Of a stretch of DNA of 64,000 nt, positions 56,257 to 64,000 are shown piece by piece. How positions within the stretch are numbered: position 1 is the first letter of the stretch; each line of letters begins with the position of its first letter. Source of the DNA: Zhongshania sp. R06B22. Lineage in GTDB: Bacteria; Pseudomonadota; Gammaproteobacteria; Pseudomonadales; Spongiibacteraceae. The stretch covers positions 620,001 through 684,000 of the forward strand of contig NZ_JBFRYB010000001.1 in assembly GCF_040892595.1 (NCBI RefSeq), given 5' to 3'. The notes beneath the pieces are model-generated. The model did no database searches and was not told where the DNA came from. It saw nothing but the letters and a program-made list of their open reading frames with translations. The translations under genes were made by a program, and so were the position numbers.

Positions 56257-57335
56257 AGTGAGGCTTCTCTTAATAAATCAGAGCTGAATACAGCGTCGAG
56301 TAATTTTTTTACTGGTGCGGCAAGGCCGACTTGTTGTTCAGGGTGTCCCTTATACCAAAGCTGAGGTTTGTCTTCCATGATTGCGTTGATATCTGTGTTG
56401 AGATGAATATGGACTGGAGTGATGTCTAAGTGGAAATGGCTGAAGGTGTGGCGTATGACTGGCCACTGCTGTTTTGTGCCCTTGGCGTTGAGCTTGTTGT
56501 GAAGATAATGCTCTAGCTCGTCGGTATTTGCAGCTTCAGGAAAGCTCCACAGGCCGCCCCATATACCGCTGTCTGGGCGTTGCTCTAACAATATCTCGCC
56601 ATTCTTGTTCTCTAAGATCAGCATGTGGACTTGGCGGGTGGGAATTTGCTTGCGCGGTTTTTTACCAGGATATTGTGTTTGGGAGTTAGCTGCGAAGCTC
56701 TGACAGTTGTTTTGCACCGGGCAGCTTGGGCATTGGGGTTTGCTGCGGGTGCATAAGGTGGCGCCTAGGTCCATGATAGCTTGGGTGTAATCGGCAACCC
56801 GGTTTTCTGGCGTAAGTTCTTCGGCAAGCTCCCAGAGTTGCTTCTCTACCTGTTTTACGCCGGGCCAGCCGGCTATTGCGGCGTAGCGTGTGAGTACGCG
56901 TTTGACGTTGCCATCAAGTATGGGCGCGCGGCCATTGCAGGCAATGGAGAATATAGCGGCAGCGGTTGAGGGCCCAACGCCGGGGAGAAGTTGCAGCTGC
57001 TGGTGGTCGTGGGGGAATTCGCCGCCAAAGTCGTCGCAGACTAGCTTGGCGGCCTTGTGTAGGTTTCTGGCGCGGGCGTAGTAACCGAGGCCGGTCCACA
57101 GCGCGAGAACGTCATCAGTGGGCGCCTCAGCCAGGTTTGTCACCGTGGGGAAGCGCGCCATAAAGCGCTGATAGTAGTCGATGACGGTGGTGACTTGGGT
57201 TTGCTGGAGCATAATTTCAGACACCCACACCCGATAGGGTGTGATGTCTTGTTGCCAGGGCAGGTCTTTGCGGCCGGCGATGTCGAACCATGCCAGCAAC
57301 TGTTGGCTAAAGATCTGCTGATTGCTTGATTTCAT
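56253..57335 (-). CDS. mutY: A/G-specific adenine glycosylase
   Basis: The 360-residue repair enzyme removes adenine mispaired with 8-oxoguanine. Helix-hairpin-helix [20 protein letters not shown], the catalytic aspartate in [14 protein letters not shown], the 4Fe-4S ligands in [17 protein letters not shown] with C-X6-C-X2-C-X5-C spacing, and a C-terminal NUDIX-like part ([19 protein letters not shown]) are present. The ATG at 57335 overlaps the stop of panM by one base, so panM-mutY-yggX are coupled in one operon. Confidence 0.96.
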   Translation of the reverse strand: MKSSNQQIFSQQLLAWFDIAGRKDLPWQQDITPYRVWVSEIMLQQTQVTTVIDYYQRFMARFPTVTNLAEAPTDDVLALWTGLGYYARARNLHKAAKLVCDDFGGEFPHDHQQLQLLPGVGPSTAAAIFSIACNGRAPILDGNVKRVLTRYAAIAGWPGVKQVEKQLWELAEELTPENRVADYTQAIMDLGATLCTRSKPQCPSCPVQNNCQSFAANSQTQYPGKKPRKQIPTRQVHMLILENKNGEILLEQRPDSGIWGGLWSFPEAANTDELEHYLHNKLNAKGTKQQWPVIRHTFSHFHLDITPVHIHLNTDINAIMEDKPQLWYKGHPEQQVGLAAPVKKLLDAVFSSDLLREASL

Positions 57336-57730
57336 TAAGAGTTTCGCTGCCAACACCAGAGGCCGTTGCTGGCCTTAAAACCGAGCTCTGCAAATAAATT
57401 GATGAGTTCTGGTGCGCTGCGCAGATCGGCGGAGATAGATTGCAGCTCAGGAGGCAATTGCTTCATGGCCTGAATGATTAACTGCCTTGCCACGCCTCGA
57501 CGGCGAGTGACCTCGCGCACCGATAAGCGCGCAATTTGGTAGTCGCCACCGTATATGGGGGTGAGTGTGAAAGCCGACAGAATTCGACCATTAAAGCGAC
57601 CACCATAGATAATCAGCTTTCCGGATACGGCAGATGCCAGTAGTTTAATACTGTCGTTGGGATACAGTATTTCGAGGTCAGCGGCATCCTGAGGATCGGG
57701 CTGAGTGATAATTTCTGCATATACGGGCAT
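57335..57730 (-). CDS. panM: PanD maturation factor / acetyl-CoA sensor (GNAT fold)
   Basis: The 131-residue GNAT-fold protein contains [17 protein letters not shown], nearly the same as the [14 protein letters not shown] stretch of E. coli PanZ/PanM, plus [13 protein letters not shown] and [13 protein letters not shown]. PanM binds acetyl-CoA and triggers self-cleavage of aspartate decarboxylase PanD, which makes beta-alanine for CoA. The panD gene is not in the window. The gene starts the panM-mutY-yggX unit and is divergent from hisB, with 80 bp between them. Confidence 0.82.
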   Translation of the reverse strand: MPVYAEIITQPDPQDAADLEILYPNDSIKLLASAVSGKLIIYGGRFNGRILSAFTLTPIYGGDYQIARLSVREVTRRRGVARQLIIQAMKQLPPELQSISADLRSAPELINLFAELGFKASNGLWCWQRNS

Positions 57731-57811
57731 TTATGACGCTTCTGCTTGGTGTAATACGGTTCGGGATTTTTTATAATACGCTATTGTAAGCAAATAACCG
57801 ATGAGGCGTCG

Positions 57812-58405
57812 ATGAACGAGCGCAAAGCTACGATCAGCCGTAACACCCTAGAAACCCAAATTACCGTGACCGTCAATTTAGATGGTACGGGCACGTCGCA
57901 TTTTGAAACTGGGATTCCCTTTCTAGATCATATGATGGACCAGATTGCTCGCCACGGTCTGATTGATTTGGTGGTGCACGCCAAGGGTGACTTACACATT
58001 GACGCCCATCACACAGTGGAAGACATCGGTATTACCCTGGGCCAGGCCTTTGCCGAGGCGGTGGGTGATAAAAAAGGCATGACTCGTTATGGTCACGCCT
58101 ATGTGCCGCTGGACGAAGCTTTAACGCGGGTGGTGATTGATTTCTCTGGTCGTGCCGGCTTGGAATACCACGTGCCTTATACTCGCGGCAGCGTGGGTGG
58201 TTTCGATGTGGATTTGTTCTCTGAGTTCTTTCACGGTTTTGTGAATCACGCCAAAGTGACTCTACACATTGATAATTTGCGCGGTAAAAACACCCATCAC
58301 CAAGCTGAAACCGTGTTCAAGGCCTTTGGCCGTGCAATGCGTATGGCTTTGCAGGCTGATGAACGCATGGCCGGTATTATGCCTTCCACCAAAGGCAGTC
58401 TCTAG
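57812..58405 (+). CDS. hisB: Imidazoleglycerol-phosphate dehydratase
   Basis: The 197-residue Mn enzyme carries out step 7 of histidine synthesis. The two signature blocks are seen: [19 protein letters not shown] (first metal site) and [20 protein letters not shown] with [12 protein letters not shown] (second site). It is the dehydratase alone, not the fused phosphatase form of enteric bacteria. It opens the hisBHAF operon; hisH starts 11 bp after its stop. Confidence 0.98.
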   Translation: MNERKATISRNTLETQITVTVNLDGTGTSHFETGIPFLDHMMDQIARHGLIDLVVHAKGDLHIDAHHTVEDIGITLGQAFAEAVGDKKGMTRYGHAYVPLDEALTRVVIDFSGRAGLEYHVPYTRGSVGGFDVDLFSEFFHGFVNHAKVTLHIDNLRGKNTHHQAETVFKAFGRAMRMALQADERMAGIMPSTKGSL

Positions 58406-58416
58406 GATTTATCTTT

Positions 58417-59085
58417 ATGAGCTCTTCTTCCGTTGCCGTCGTTGATTACGGCATGGGTAATTTGCACTCCGTTGCCAGTGCGCTTGAAAAAGTGGGCAAT
58501 GGGGTAAAAGTTTTGGTCACCGATTGCCCCGACACCATACTCAGTGCAGATCGCGTTATTTTTCCTGGCGTTGGCGCTATTCGCGATTGCATGGCTGAAT
58601 TAAAAGCGCGCGGTCTCGATGAGGTAATTCAGGAAGTGGCGGCGCAAAAGCCCCTGCTCGGTATTTGCCTTGGCATGCAGGCACTGCTGGAAAGTAGTGA
58701 GGAAAACGGCGGTATAGCGTGTTTGGATGTGCTGCCCGGCGCAGTAAAGTTTTTTGGTGCTGATTTACATGACAGCGCCGGCACTCGCCTTAAAGTGCCG
58801 CATATGGGCTGGAATAACGTAGCGCACACTATTGAACATCCGCTGTGGGCGGGCATTGCCAACGACAGTCGGTTTTACTTTGTGCATAGCTACTATGTGG
58901 ACGCGCCAGATTTTGTTGCTGGCACCGCAGATTACGGTGTGCAAGTACATGCGGCGCTGGCCTGTGAAAATGTTTTTGCGGTGCAGTTTCACCCTGAAAA
59001 AAGTGGTGAGGCCGGCTTGCGCCTACTAAGCAACTTCTTGAATTGGGATCGCCCGACGGCGAGTTTCTTCCCCGTCACAGATTAA
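58417..59085 (+). CDS. hisH: Imidazole glycerol phosphate synthase, glutaminase subunit
   Basis: The 222-residue class I amidotransferase supplies ammonia to His[17 protein letters not shown] opens the fold. The nucleophile is in [13 protein letters not shown], and the His/Glu pair in [15 protein letters not shown]. It lies between hisB and hisA in the order hisB-hisH-hisA-hisF. The product forms a complex with HisF. Confidence 0.98.
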   Translation: MSSSSVAVVDYGMGNLHSVASALEKVGNGVKVLVTDCPDTILSADRVIFPGVGAIRDCMAELKARGLDEVIQEVAAQKPLLGICLGMQALLESSEENGGIACLDVLPGAVKFFGADLHDSAGTRLKVPHMGWNNVAHTIEHPLWAGIANDSRFYFVHSYYVDAPDFVAGTADYGVQVHAALACENVFAVQFHPEKSGEAGLRLLSNFLNWDRPTASFFPVTD

Positions 59086-59120
59086 TGTTTACCCCAGAAT
59101 TTTATCTTTAGGTTTGTATT

Positions 59121-59855
59121 ATGTTGATTATCCCGGCAATAGATTTAAAAGACGGACAATGCGTGCGCCTGCGTCAGGGCGAAATGGGCGACTCTACGGT
59201 ATACGGTAACGATCCCGTGGAAATGGCCGCGCGCTGGGTTGCCGAGGGTGGACGTCGTCTGCATTTGGTTGATCTCAATGGTGCCTTTGAAGGCAAGCCT
59301 GTCAATGGCGAGGCCGTAAGGGCCATTGCCAAGGCCTACCCCGATCTGCCCATTCAAATTGGCGGTGGTATTCGCTCAATGGACACCATTGAGCAGTATT
59401 TAGATGCTGGCGTGAATTACGTGATTATCGGCACCAAGGCGGTTAAAGATCCTAAGTTTGTGGCCGAGGCCTGCAAAGCCTTTCCGGGTTCGGTCATTGT
59501 TGGTTTAGATGCCAAAGAGGGTTTGGTCGCCACCGATGGTTGGGCAGAAGTGTCCACTTTGCTGGCCACTGAATTGGCAAAGCGCTTTGAGCAGGATGGT
59601 GTGACCTCAATCGTATATACCGATATTAGCCGTGACGGCATGATGCAGGGTGTCAATATTGATGCCACCGTGGCCATGGCAAAAGCCTCTGGCTTGCCGG
59701 TCATTGCCTCTGGCGGTGTGACTAATATGGATGATATTCGGGCGCTTAAAGCGGTAGCGGGTTCCGGAATATTGGGCGCTATTACTGGCCGCGCGATTTA
59801 CGAAGGCGAGCTTGATTTGCGCGAAGCTCAGCGCTATTGCGACGAACAGCAGTAA
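59121..59855 (+). CDS. hisA: ProFAR isomerase
   Basis: The 244-residue TIM-barrel isomerase opens the ribose of Pro[23 protein letters not shown] carries the catalytic aspartate, [15 protein letters not shown] and [14 protein letters not shown] hold the second aspartate and phosphate site, and [16 protein letters not shown] binds the second phosphate. The length matches E. coli HisA. hisF starts 12 bp later. Confidence 0.98.
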   Translation: MLIIPAIDLKDGQCVRLRQGEMGDSTVYGNDPVEMAARWVAEGGRRLHLVDLNGAFEGKPVNGEAVRAIAKAYPDLPIQIGGGIRSMDTIEQYLDAGVNYVIIGTKAVKDPKFVAEACKAFPGSVIVGLDAKEGLVATDGWAEVSTLLATELAKRFEQDGVTSIVYTDISRDGMMQGVNIDATVAMAKASGLPVIASGGVTNMDDIRALKAVAGSGILGAITGRAIYEGELDLREAQRYCDEQQ

Positions 59856-59867
59856 AGGGAAGGCACT

Positions 59868-60644
59868 ATGGCTCTGGCTAAACGTATTATTCCCTGCTTG
59901 GATGTCGACAAGGGGCGCGTCGTAAAGGGCGTTAATTTCGTCGGTATTCGTGACGCCGGCGACCCCGTTGAGGTTGCCAAGCGCTACAACGAACAGGGTG
60001 CTGACGAAATCACGTTTTTGGATATTACCGCGACCCATGAAGGTCGTGAGACCACAGCGCATATCGTTGAGCAAATTTCTGCAGAGGTATTTATCCCGCT
60101 CACGGTTGGCGGTGGTATTCGCGAGATTAAAGATATTCGTGCCATGCTCAATGCCGGTGCCGACAAGGTTTGTATTAACTCGGCGGCGATACACCGTCCC
60201 GACTTTGTGACCGAGGCCGCCGACCGTTTTGGCACTCAGTGCATTGTGATTGCCATAGATGCCAAGCAGGTTGCGAATGAGGCCGACGGCAGTCCGCGCT
60301 GGGAAATCTTTACCCATGGTGGCCGCAAGCCAACCGGTATTAATGCGGTGGAGTGGGCCATAAAAATGGTGAAAAACGGAGCGGGTGAAGTGCTGTTAAC
60401 GAGTATGGATGGCGACGGCACCAAGGCCGGTTATGACTTGGCGCTAACCCGGGCCATTTCCGAAGCGGTGCCGGTGCCAGTTATCGCGTCTGGCGGGGTG
60501 GGTAACCTCGATCACATGGTAGCGGGTATCAAAGAAGGTTTGGCCGATGCGGTATTGGCAGCCAGTATCTTTCATTTTGCTGAATACACGGTGCCAGAAG
60601 CTAAAGCTTATATGGCTGCGCGGGGCATTGAGGTGCGTTTGTAA
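59868..60644 (+). CDS. hisF: Imidazole glycerol phosphate synthase, cyclase subunit
   Basis: The 258-residue TIM barrel joins with HisH to form the imidazole ring and [25 protein letters not shown] (catalytic D at about 12), [31 protein letters not shown] (second D) and [13 protein letters not shown] are diagnostic. It ends the operon and is followed by a strong hairpin shared with ctpA on the other strand. Confidence 0.98.
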   Translation: MALAKRIIPCLDVDKGRVVKGVNFVGIRDAGDPVEVAKRYNEQGADEITFLDITATHEGRETTAHIVEQISAEVFIPLTVGGGIREIKDIRAMLNAGADKVCINSAAIHRPDFVTEAADRFGTQCIVIAIDAKQVANEADGSPRWEIFTHGGRKPTGINAVEWAIKMVKNGAGEVLLTSMDGDGTKAGYDLALTRAISEAVPVPVIASGGVGNLDHMVAGIKEGLADAVLAASIFHFAEYTVPEAKAYMAARGIEVRL

Positions 60645-60666
60645 TTGCTTGTCCGGAAGCGAGAAA

Positions 60667-60690
60667 GCGGGCCAATGGCCCGCTTTTTTT
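60667..60690. terminator. Bidirectional terminator between hisF and ctpA
   Basis: GCGGGCC-AAT-GGCCCGC is a perfect 7-bp GC-rich stem followed by seven T on the + side. GAGAAA on the other side reads as TTTCTC for the minus strand. It lies in the 54-bp gap between the ends of convergent genes. Confidence 0.9.
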
Positions 60691-60698
60691 ATGCTCGC

Positions 60699-62060
60699 TT
60701 ATTGGGTCACCGTGTCGGTGTTGAGCAAAGCGGTTTTGGGCATAGACATAATCTTTAAGCCCTTGAGAAGATTCAGTGCTTCATAGAGTTGGTTGTCATT
60801 GGCGGCTAAATTCTCGCGCTTACTTTTTTCGGCTTTGCGGCTTACGCTGGTGCTTTCTTCGCCGTTACCATCGCCCCGGCCCAAGTGGCCCGCTAAGTCG
60901 GCTTCGGTGATCTCCATGCCACTACCCGTTAGAGCTTCAACGCGGGCGCGTTCAACAATGATGTCTGGCTCTATACCCTGCGCCTGTATAGATCGCCCGC
61001 TGGGGGTGAAATAGCGGGCGGTGGTTAATTTAATGGCGCTTTCTTCAGACAGCGGTAAAACGGTTTGCACCGAGCCTTTACCAAAGCTCCGTGTTCCCAT
61101 AATTACGGCGCGGCGATGATCTTGCAGTGCGCCAGCAACGATTTCAGAAGCCGATGCCGAGCCGCCATTAATGAGCACTACCATCGGTGTTTCATCAGCG
61201 GGTTTTTGCGCGTTAGCCATAAAACGGCTATAGGCATTGGGTAGGCGACCTTGGGTGTATACGATCATGCCTTCATTAATAAATTCGTCGACCACTTGTA
61301 CAGAGGCTTGCAGCAGCCCGCCGGGATTATTGCGTAAGTCTAATACTAGGCCGTTTAAATCCTTGGCGCCGGCCTTGAGTTTGGCGAGTTCCTTTTTCAA
61401 ATCTTCGCCGGTGCGGCTCTGGAATTGCGAAATGCGGATATAGCCGTAACCGGGTTCAAGCACTTCGCTGCGCACACTGGCCACAGTAATCACGTCGCGC
61501 TTTAGTTGCACTTCAAAGGGTGCGCTAACGCCGTTGCGGAGTATGGTTAGCACAATTTTACTGCCTGCCGGACCGCGCATAAGGGTTACGGATTCCTGCA
61601 GGTTGAGCCCCTTAATAGGCTTGTTATCGATTTGAATGATCAGGTCGCCGGTTTGAATGCCCGCGCGTTCAGCGGGCGTGTCGTCGATGGGGGTAATGAC
61701 TTTGATGAAGCCATTCTCCATGCCGACTTCAATTCCTAGGCCACCAAATTCGCCGGTGGTGTGGTTTTGTAGATCTTCAAAGGAGCTGGCGTCTAGATAG
61801 TCGGAGTGCGGGTCTAGTCCGCTGAGCATTCCGCGAATGGCATTTTCGAGCAGGGTTTTGTCGTCGACTTCCTCTACATAACTAAGACGAATTTGATTGA
61901 ATACGTCGGCGAAATTTCTCAAGGCCTGCAGCGGCAATTGGCCCTGCGGTTCGGTGGGGCTGTCTGTATCGCTGGCTTGGCCTTCTGCAAGCGCGGCTAA
62001 GGGGCTGGCCAAGAACACGATTAAAAGTGCAGAAAGTGTGTGGCGAACGATATGTGGCAT
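60699..62060 (-). CDS. ctpA: C-terminal processing peptidase (S41, PDZ)
   Basis: The protein has about 453 residues. The ATG at 62060 gives a signal peptide (MPHIVRHTLSALLIVFLASP, then LAALAEG); the longer frame upstream lacks one. A tail-specific protease N-part (YVDE-like region LSYVEEVDDKTLLENAIRGM, LDPHSDYLD) is followed by a PDZ domain (GLGIEVGMENGFIKVITPID) and the S41 core: LRNNPGGLLQASVQVVDEF, INGGSASASEIVAGALQDH (nucleophile Ser) and GTRSFGKGSVQ (Lys base). It trims periplasmic proteins and wall enzymes. It follows envC, as in other gammaproteobacteria. Confidence 0.93.
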   Translation of the reverse strand: MPHIVRHTLSALLIVFLASPLAALAEGQASDTDSPTEPQGQLPLQALRNFADVFNQIRLSYVEEVDDKTLLENAIRGMLSGLDPHSDYLDASSFEDLQNHTTGEFGGLGIEVGMENGFIKVITPIDDTPAERAGIQTGDLIIQIDNKPIKGLNLQESVTLMRGPAGSKIVLTILRNGVSAPFEVQLKRDVITVASVRSEVLEPGYGYIRISQFQSRTGEDLKKELAKLKAGAKDLNGLVLDLRNNPGGLLQASVQVVDEFINEGMIVYTQGRLPNAYSRFMANAQKPADETPMVVLINGGSASASEIVAGALQDHRRAVIMGTRSFGKGSVQTVLPLSEESAIKLTTARYFTPSGRSIQAQGIEPDIIVERARVEALTGSGMEITEADLAGHLGRGDGNGEESTSVSRKAEKSKRENLAANDNQLYEALNLLKGLKIMSMPKTALLNTDTVTQ

Positions 62061-62130
62061 GGCTGTAAATTCCCGAAACGACGTCAAACGACAGTTATTG
62101 TATCTTGCTTTATCGGCGATTACTTCGCCC

Positions 62131-63276
62131 TTACTTGCACCAGCTGCGTGGGTCTGTTGGTTGACCTTTATAGCGAATTTCAAAATAAAGCCCGGCTTGG
62201 CGTTGGCCGCCGCTGTTCCCTACAGTAGCAACAGCTTCGCCGCCTTTAACCCAGTCGCCTTCGGCGCGCAGCAGACTTTGGTTGTGGGCGTACAAGCTGA
62301 GATAGCCACCACCGTGATCGACAATAATCAGTAAGCCTGCGCCGCGCAACCAGTCGGCAAACACCACGCGGCCATTGTGGATGGATAGCACCGAGTCACC
62401 CTCGCGACCGGCAATTTGAATGCCTTGCCAGGTGACTGCGCTGCCTTGGCGAGATGCCCCGTAGCGATTAAGGAGTTTGCCGGTGACTGGCCAGGGCATT
62501 TTTCCGCGCATGGCTTTAAACGGCTGATAGCTTTCTGGCATGGCGATATTGGTGATTTCTCGCTCAACCGCTTGTAAGACGCTTTCTAGGCTTTTACGTT
62601 CCTTGTCGAGCTTGTTTAGTGAGCTGGTGTTGCTCAGTATTTCTCGGTCTAGGCCTGTCAGTGCCTTGGCGCGTTGCTGTTTTTGCTGCACAAGCGCTTG
62701 TTGCTGACGTTTTAGCTCAGCGCTGGTGTTGGCTAAAGCTTGGGCTTCGGTTTTGATCGCTGGCTTTAGCAAGTCTAATTCTGACAGCGTGTCGCGGTAT
62801 TTGCTGAGTTCTTCACTGCGCGCGCGATTAAAATAGTCAAAGTAGGTGAGTGTGCGGCTGAGCTTTTCGGGTTGCTCTTGATTCAGCAGCATCTTCAATT
62901 GGCTTTCTTTACCGAGGATATACGCGTTGCGAACATGCTCGGCAATCAGCGATTTTTGACTGAGCTGCTTTTTGCGAAGTTGCTGTTGGCGTGTTTCTAG
63001 CTCGGCTAGCTTGCGCTGCTGCTGATCGCGTTTAGTGCTGGTTTGACGAAGTTTTGCAGCTAGCTTACCGATGTCGGTCTCGATCTTACGCAGCGCCTTG
63101 GCGGTGCTGCTGCGATCGTCCTGCTGCTTGCCAATCGATTTTTTCAGCGAGCCGATTTTTTCATTAAGACTGTCGAGCTGACGTTGGGTGTTTGCGTCAT
63201 TGGCGGCTACTGCAGTGCTGGTCAGTAGTAATAAAACCCAACATAGCGTGCGTAAATTGACAGCGCGAGGCAGCAC
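62131..63276 (-). CDS. envC: Murein hydrolase activator EnvC
   Basis: The 381-residue periplasmic protein has a signal peptide (LCWVLLLLTSTAVAA), a long coiled coil (residues about 25-245, many Q/K/E/L heptads) and a C-terminal LytM domain. The LytM zinc ligands are altered: LYAHNQ keeps one histidine, and the usual HFEI reads LYFEIRYKG, just as in E. coli EnvC, which activates amidases instead of cutting itself. It starts with GTG at 63276. It is placed between gpmI and ctpA, 11 bp after gpmI. Confidence 0.94.
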   Translation of the reverse strand: MLPRAVNLRTLCWVLLLLTSTAVAANDANTQRQLDSLNEKIGSLKKSIGKQQDDRSSTAKALRKIETDIGKLAAKLRQTSTKRDQQQRKLAELETRQQQLRKKQLSQKSLIAEHVRNAYILGKESQLKMLLNQEQPEKLSRTLTYFDYFNRARSEELSKYRDTLSELDLLKPAIKTEAQALANTSAELKRQQQALVQQKQQRAKALTGLDREILSNTSSLNKLDKERKSLESVLQAVEREITNIAMPESYQPFKAMRGKMPWPVTGKLLNRYGASRQGSAVTWQGIQIAGREGDSVLSIHNGRVVFADWLRGAGLLIIVDHGGGYLSLYAHNQSLLRAEGDWVKGGEAVATVGNSGGQRQAGLYFEIRYKGQPTDPRSWCK

Positions 63277-63287
63277 CTTAAATAGCC

Positions 63288-64000
63288 TCAGACGTCGCGC
63301 AATAAATTAACGCCGGTCATTTCGTCCGGTTGCTCAATGGTCATCAGCGCCAACATAGTGGGCGCGATATCGGCGAGCTTGCCGCCAGTTTCTTGCAGGG
63401 CGCGGCCTTGGCTGCCGACGTACACCAGAGGCACTAGCTCGGTGGTGTGTTGGGTGTGTGCCTGGCCGGCGTCGTAGTCAACCATTTGCTCGCAGTTGCC
63501 GTGGTCGGCGGTAATTAGGCAGTGACCATTTACTTCCATTACGGCATCGGTAACACGTTTTATGCAGGTGTCTAGGGCTTCAACAGCTTTAACCGCGGCT
63601 GCAAATATACCGGTATGGCCGACCATATCGCCGTTGGCATAATTACACATGATGGCGTCATATTTGCCGCTGCAAATTGCGGCAACTAGTTTATCCGTGA
63701 CTTCAGGCGCGCTCATTTCGGGTTGCAGGTCATAGGTGGCCACATTGGGCGATGCGATGAGCTCGCGGTCTTCGCCTTTATAGAGTGCCTCACGGCCACC
63801 ACTAAAGAAGAAGGTGACGTGGGCGTATTTCTCGGTTTCGGCAATGCGCAGTTGGGTTTTGCCGTTTTTCTCTAATACTTCGCCCAAGCTGTTGTGCATT
63901 TTTTCTGGGGGGTAGGCCACGGCCGCTTTGATGCTGTCGGCGTATTCGGTGGTCATCACAAACTCAGCCAACGCGGGCACGGTGTTGCGCTGGAACCCGT
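63288..64000 (-). CDS. gpmI: 2,3-bisphosphoglycerate-independent phosphoglycerate mutase, 5'-truncated by window edge
   Basis: The frame stays open to base 64000 and reads [19 protein letters not shown] at the visible start, so this is the C-terminal 237 residues of a protein that is usually about 510 long. [20 protein letters not shown] with FFSGG, the metal-site stretch [18 protein letters not shown] ([14 protein letters not shown]), [14 protein letters not shown] and [14 protein letters not shown] are the alkaline-phosphatase superfamily signatures. It interconverts 2- and 3-phosphoglycerate and needs Mn. It heads the gpmI-envC-ctpA order. Confidence 0.97.
   Translation of the reverse strand, partial: GFQRNTVPALAEFVMTTEYADSIKAAVAYPPEKMHNSLGEVLEKNGKTQLRIAETEKYAHVTFFFSGGREALYKGEDRELIASPNVATYDLQPEMSAPEVTDKLVAAICSGKYDAIMCNYANGDMVGHTGIFAAAVKAVEALDTCIKRVTDAVMEVNGHCLITADHGNCEQMVDYDAGQAHTQHTTELVPLVYVGSQGRALQETGGKLADIAPTMLALMTIEQPDEMTGVNLLRDV

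Noticed and set aside
59607..60317. 236-codon minus-strand frame over hisA/hisF
   Set aside because: It is antisense to two solid histidine genes and contains no recognisable domain.

Overview
The window looks like the chromosome of an aerobic marine-type gammaproteobacterium. This placement is an inference from gene content and gene order: tkt-epd-pgk-fba, the SAM-cycle cluster metK-ahcY-metF, panM-mutY-yggX-tRNA-Phe, hisBHAF facing ctpA-envC-gpmI, and a desT/desBC-like desaturase locus. P450, LLM-family flavin oxidoreductases and a large TonB receptor would suit the Spongiibacteraceae/Cellvibrionales area, but no rRNA or marker phylogeny is available here.

Layout. 0-13.3 kb is a surface-polysaccharide locus: a truncated GT2 rhamnosyltransferase-like gene, a Wzx-type flippase, manC, gmd, fcl, ugd and galE. 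Together these make GDP-mannose, GDP-L-fucose, UDP-glucuronate and UDP-galactose and export a lipid-linked glycan. An IS481-type element sits inside this locus. The gaps between 3.5 and 18 kb are packed with a dispersed hairpin-doublet repeat of about 117 bp, in places built into higher-order arrays. 14-31 kb is mixed: rnz, a TetR/P450/LLM group, rlmJ, fbp, small exported proteins, a divergent Nramp transporter, an ABC1 kinase, a yceI-cytochrome b561 pair, a third LLM gene, and a 37-bp tandem array that seems to have grown from the edge of one dispersed repeat. 31-36 kb is a four-gene SAM/SAH cycle cluster led by an ArsR-methyltransferase regulator with a perfect palindrome upstream. 36-39 kb is a fatty-acid desaturase system with a divergent TetR regulator. 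39-45 kb is central carbon metabolism. 45-56 kb holds an aldehyde dehydrogenase, an unusual methyltransferase-GspE fusion followed by a MoxR ATPase, a flavin protein, an MDR reductase and a TonB receptor. 56-64 kb holds tRNA-Phe, DNA repair, histidine biosynthesis and cell-wall genes.

Most noteworthy are (1) a 751-residue protein joining a protein-isoaspartate-methyltransferase-like domain to a complete GspE/PilB-type ATPase, followed 17 bp later by a MoxR-type AAA+ gene; (2) the repeat system, with covarying hairpin arms, two linker types, nested 24-bp and 7-bp tandem repeats, and placement in gaps between convergent genes; and (3) a candidate Csr/Rsm-type small RNA in the ugd-galE gap. Dispersed repeats are dense from 3.5 to 18 kb, sparse to 31 kb, and I saw none from 31 kb to the right edge.
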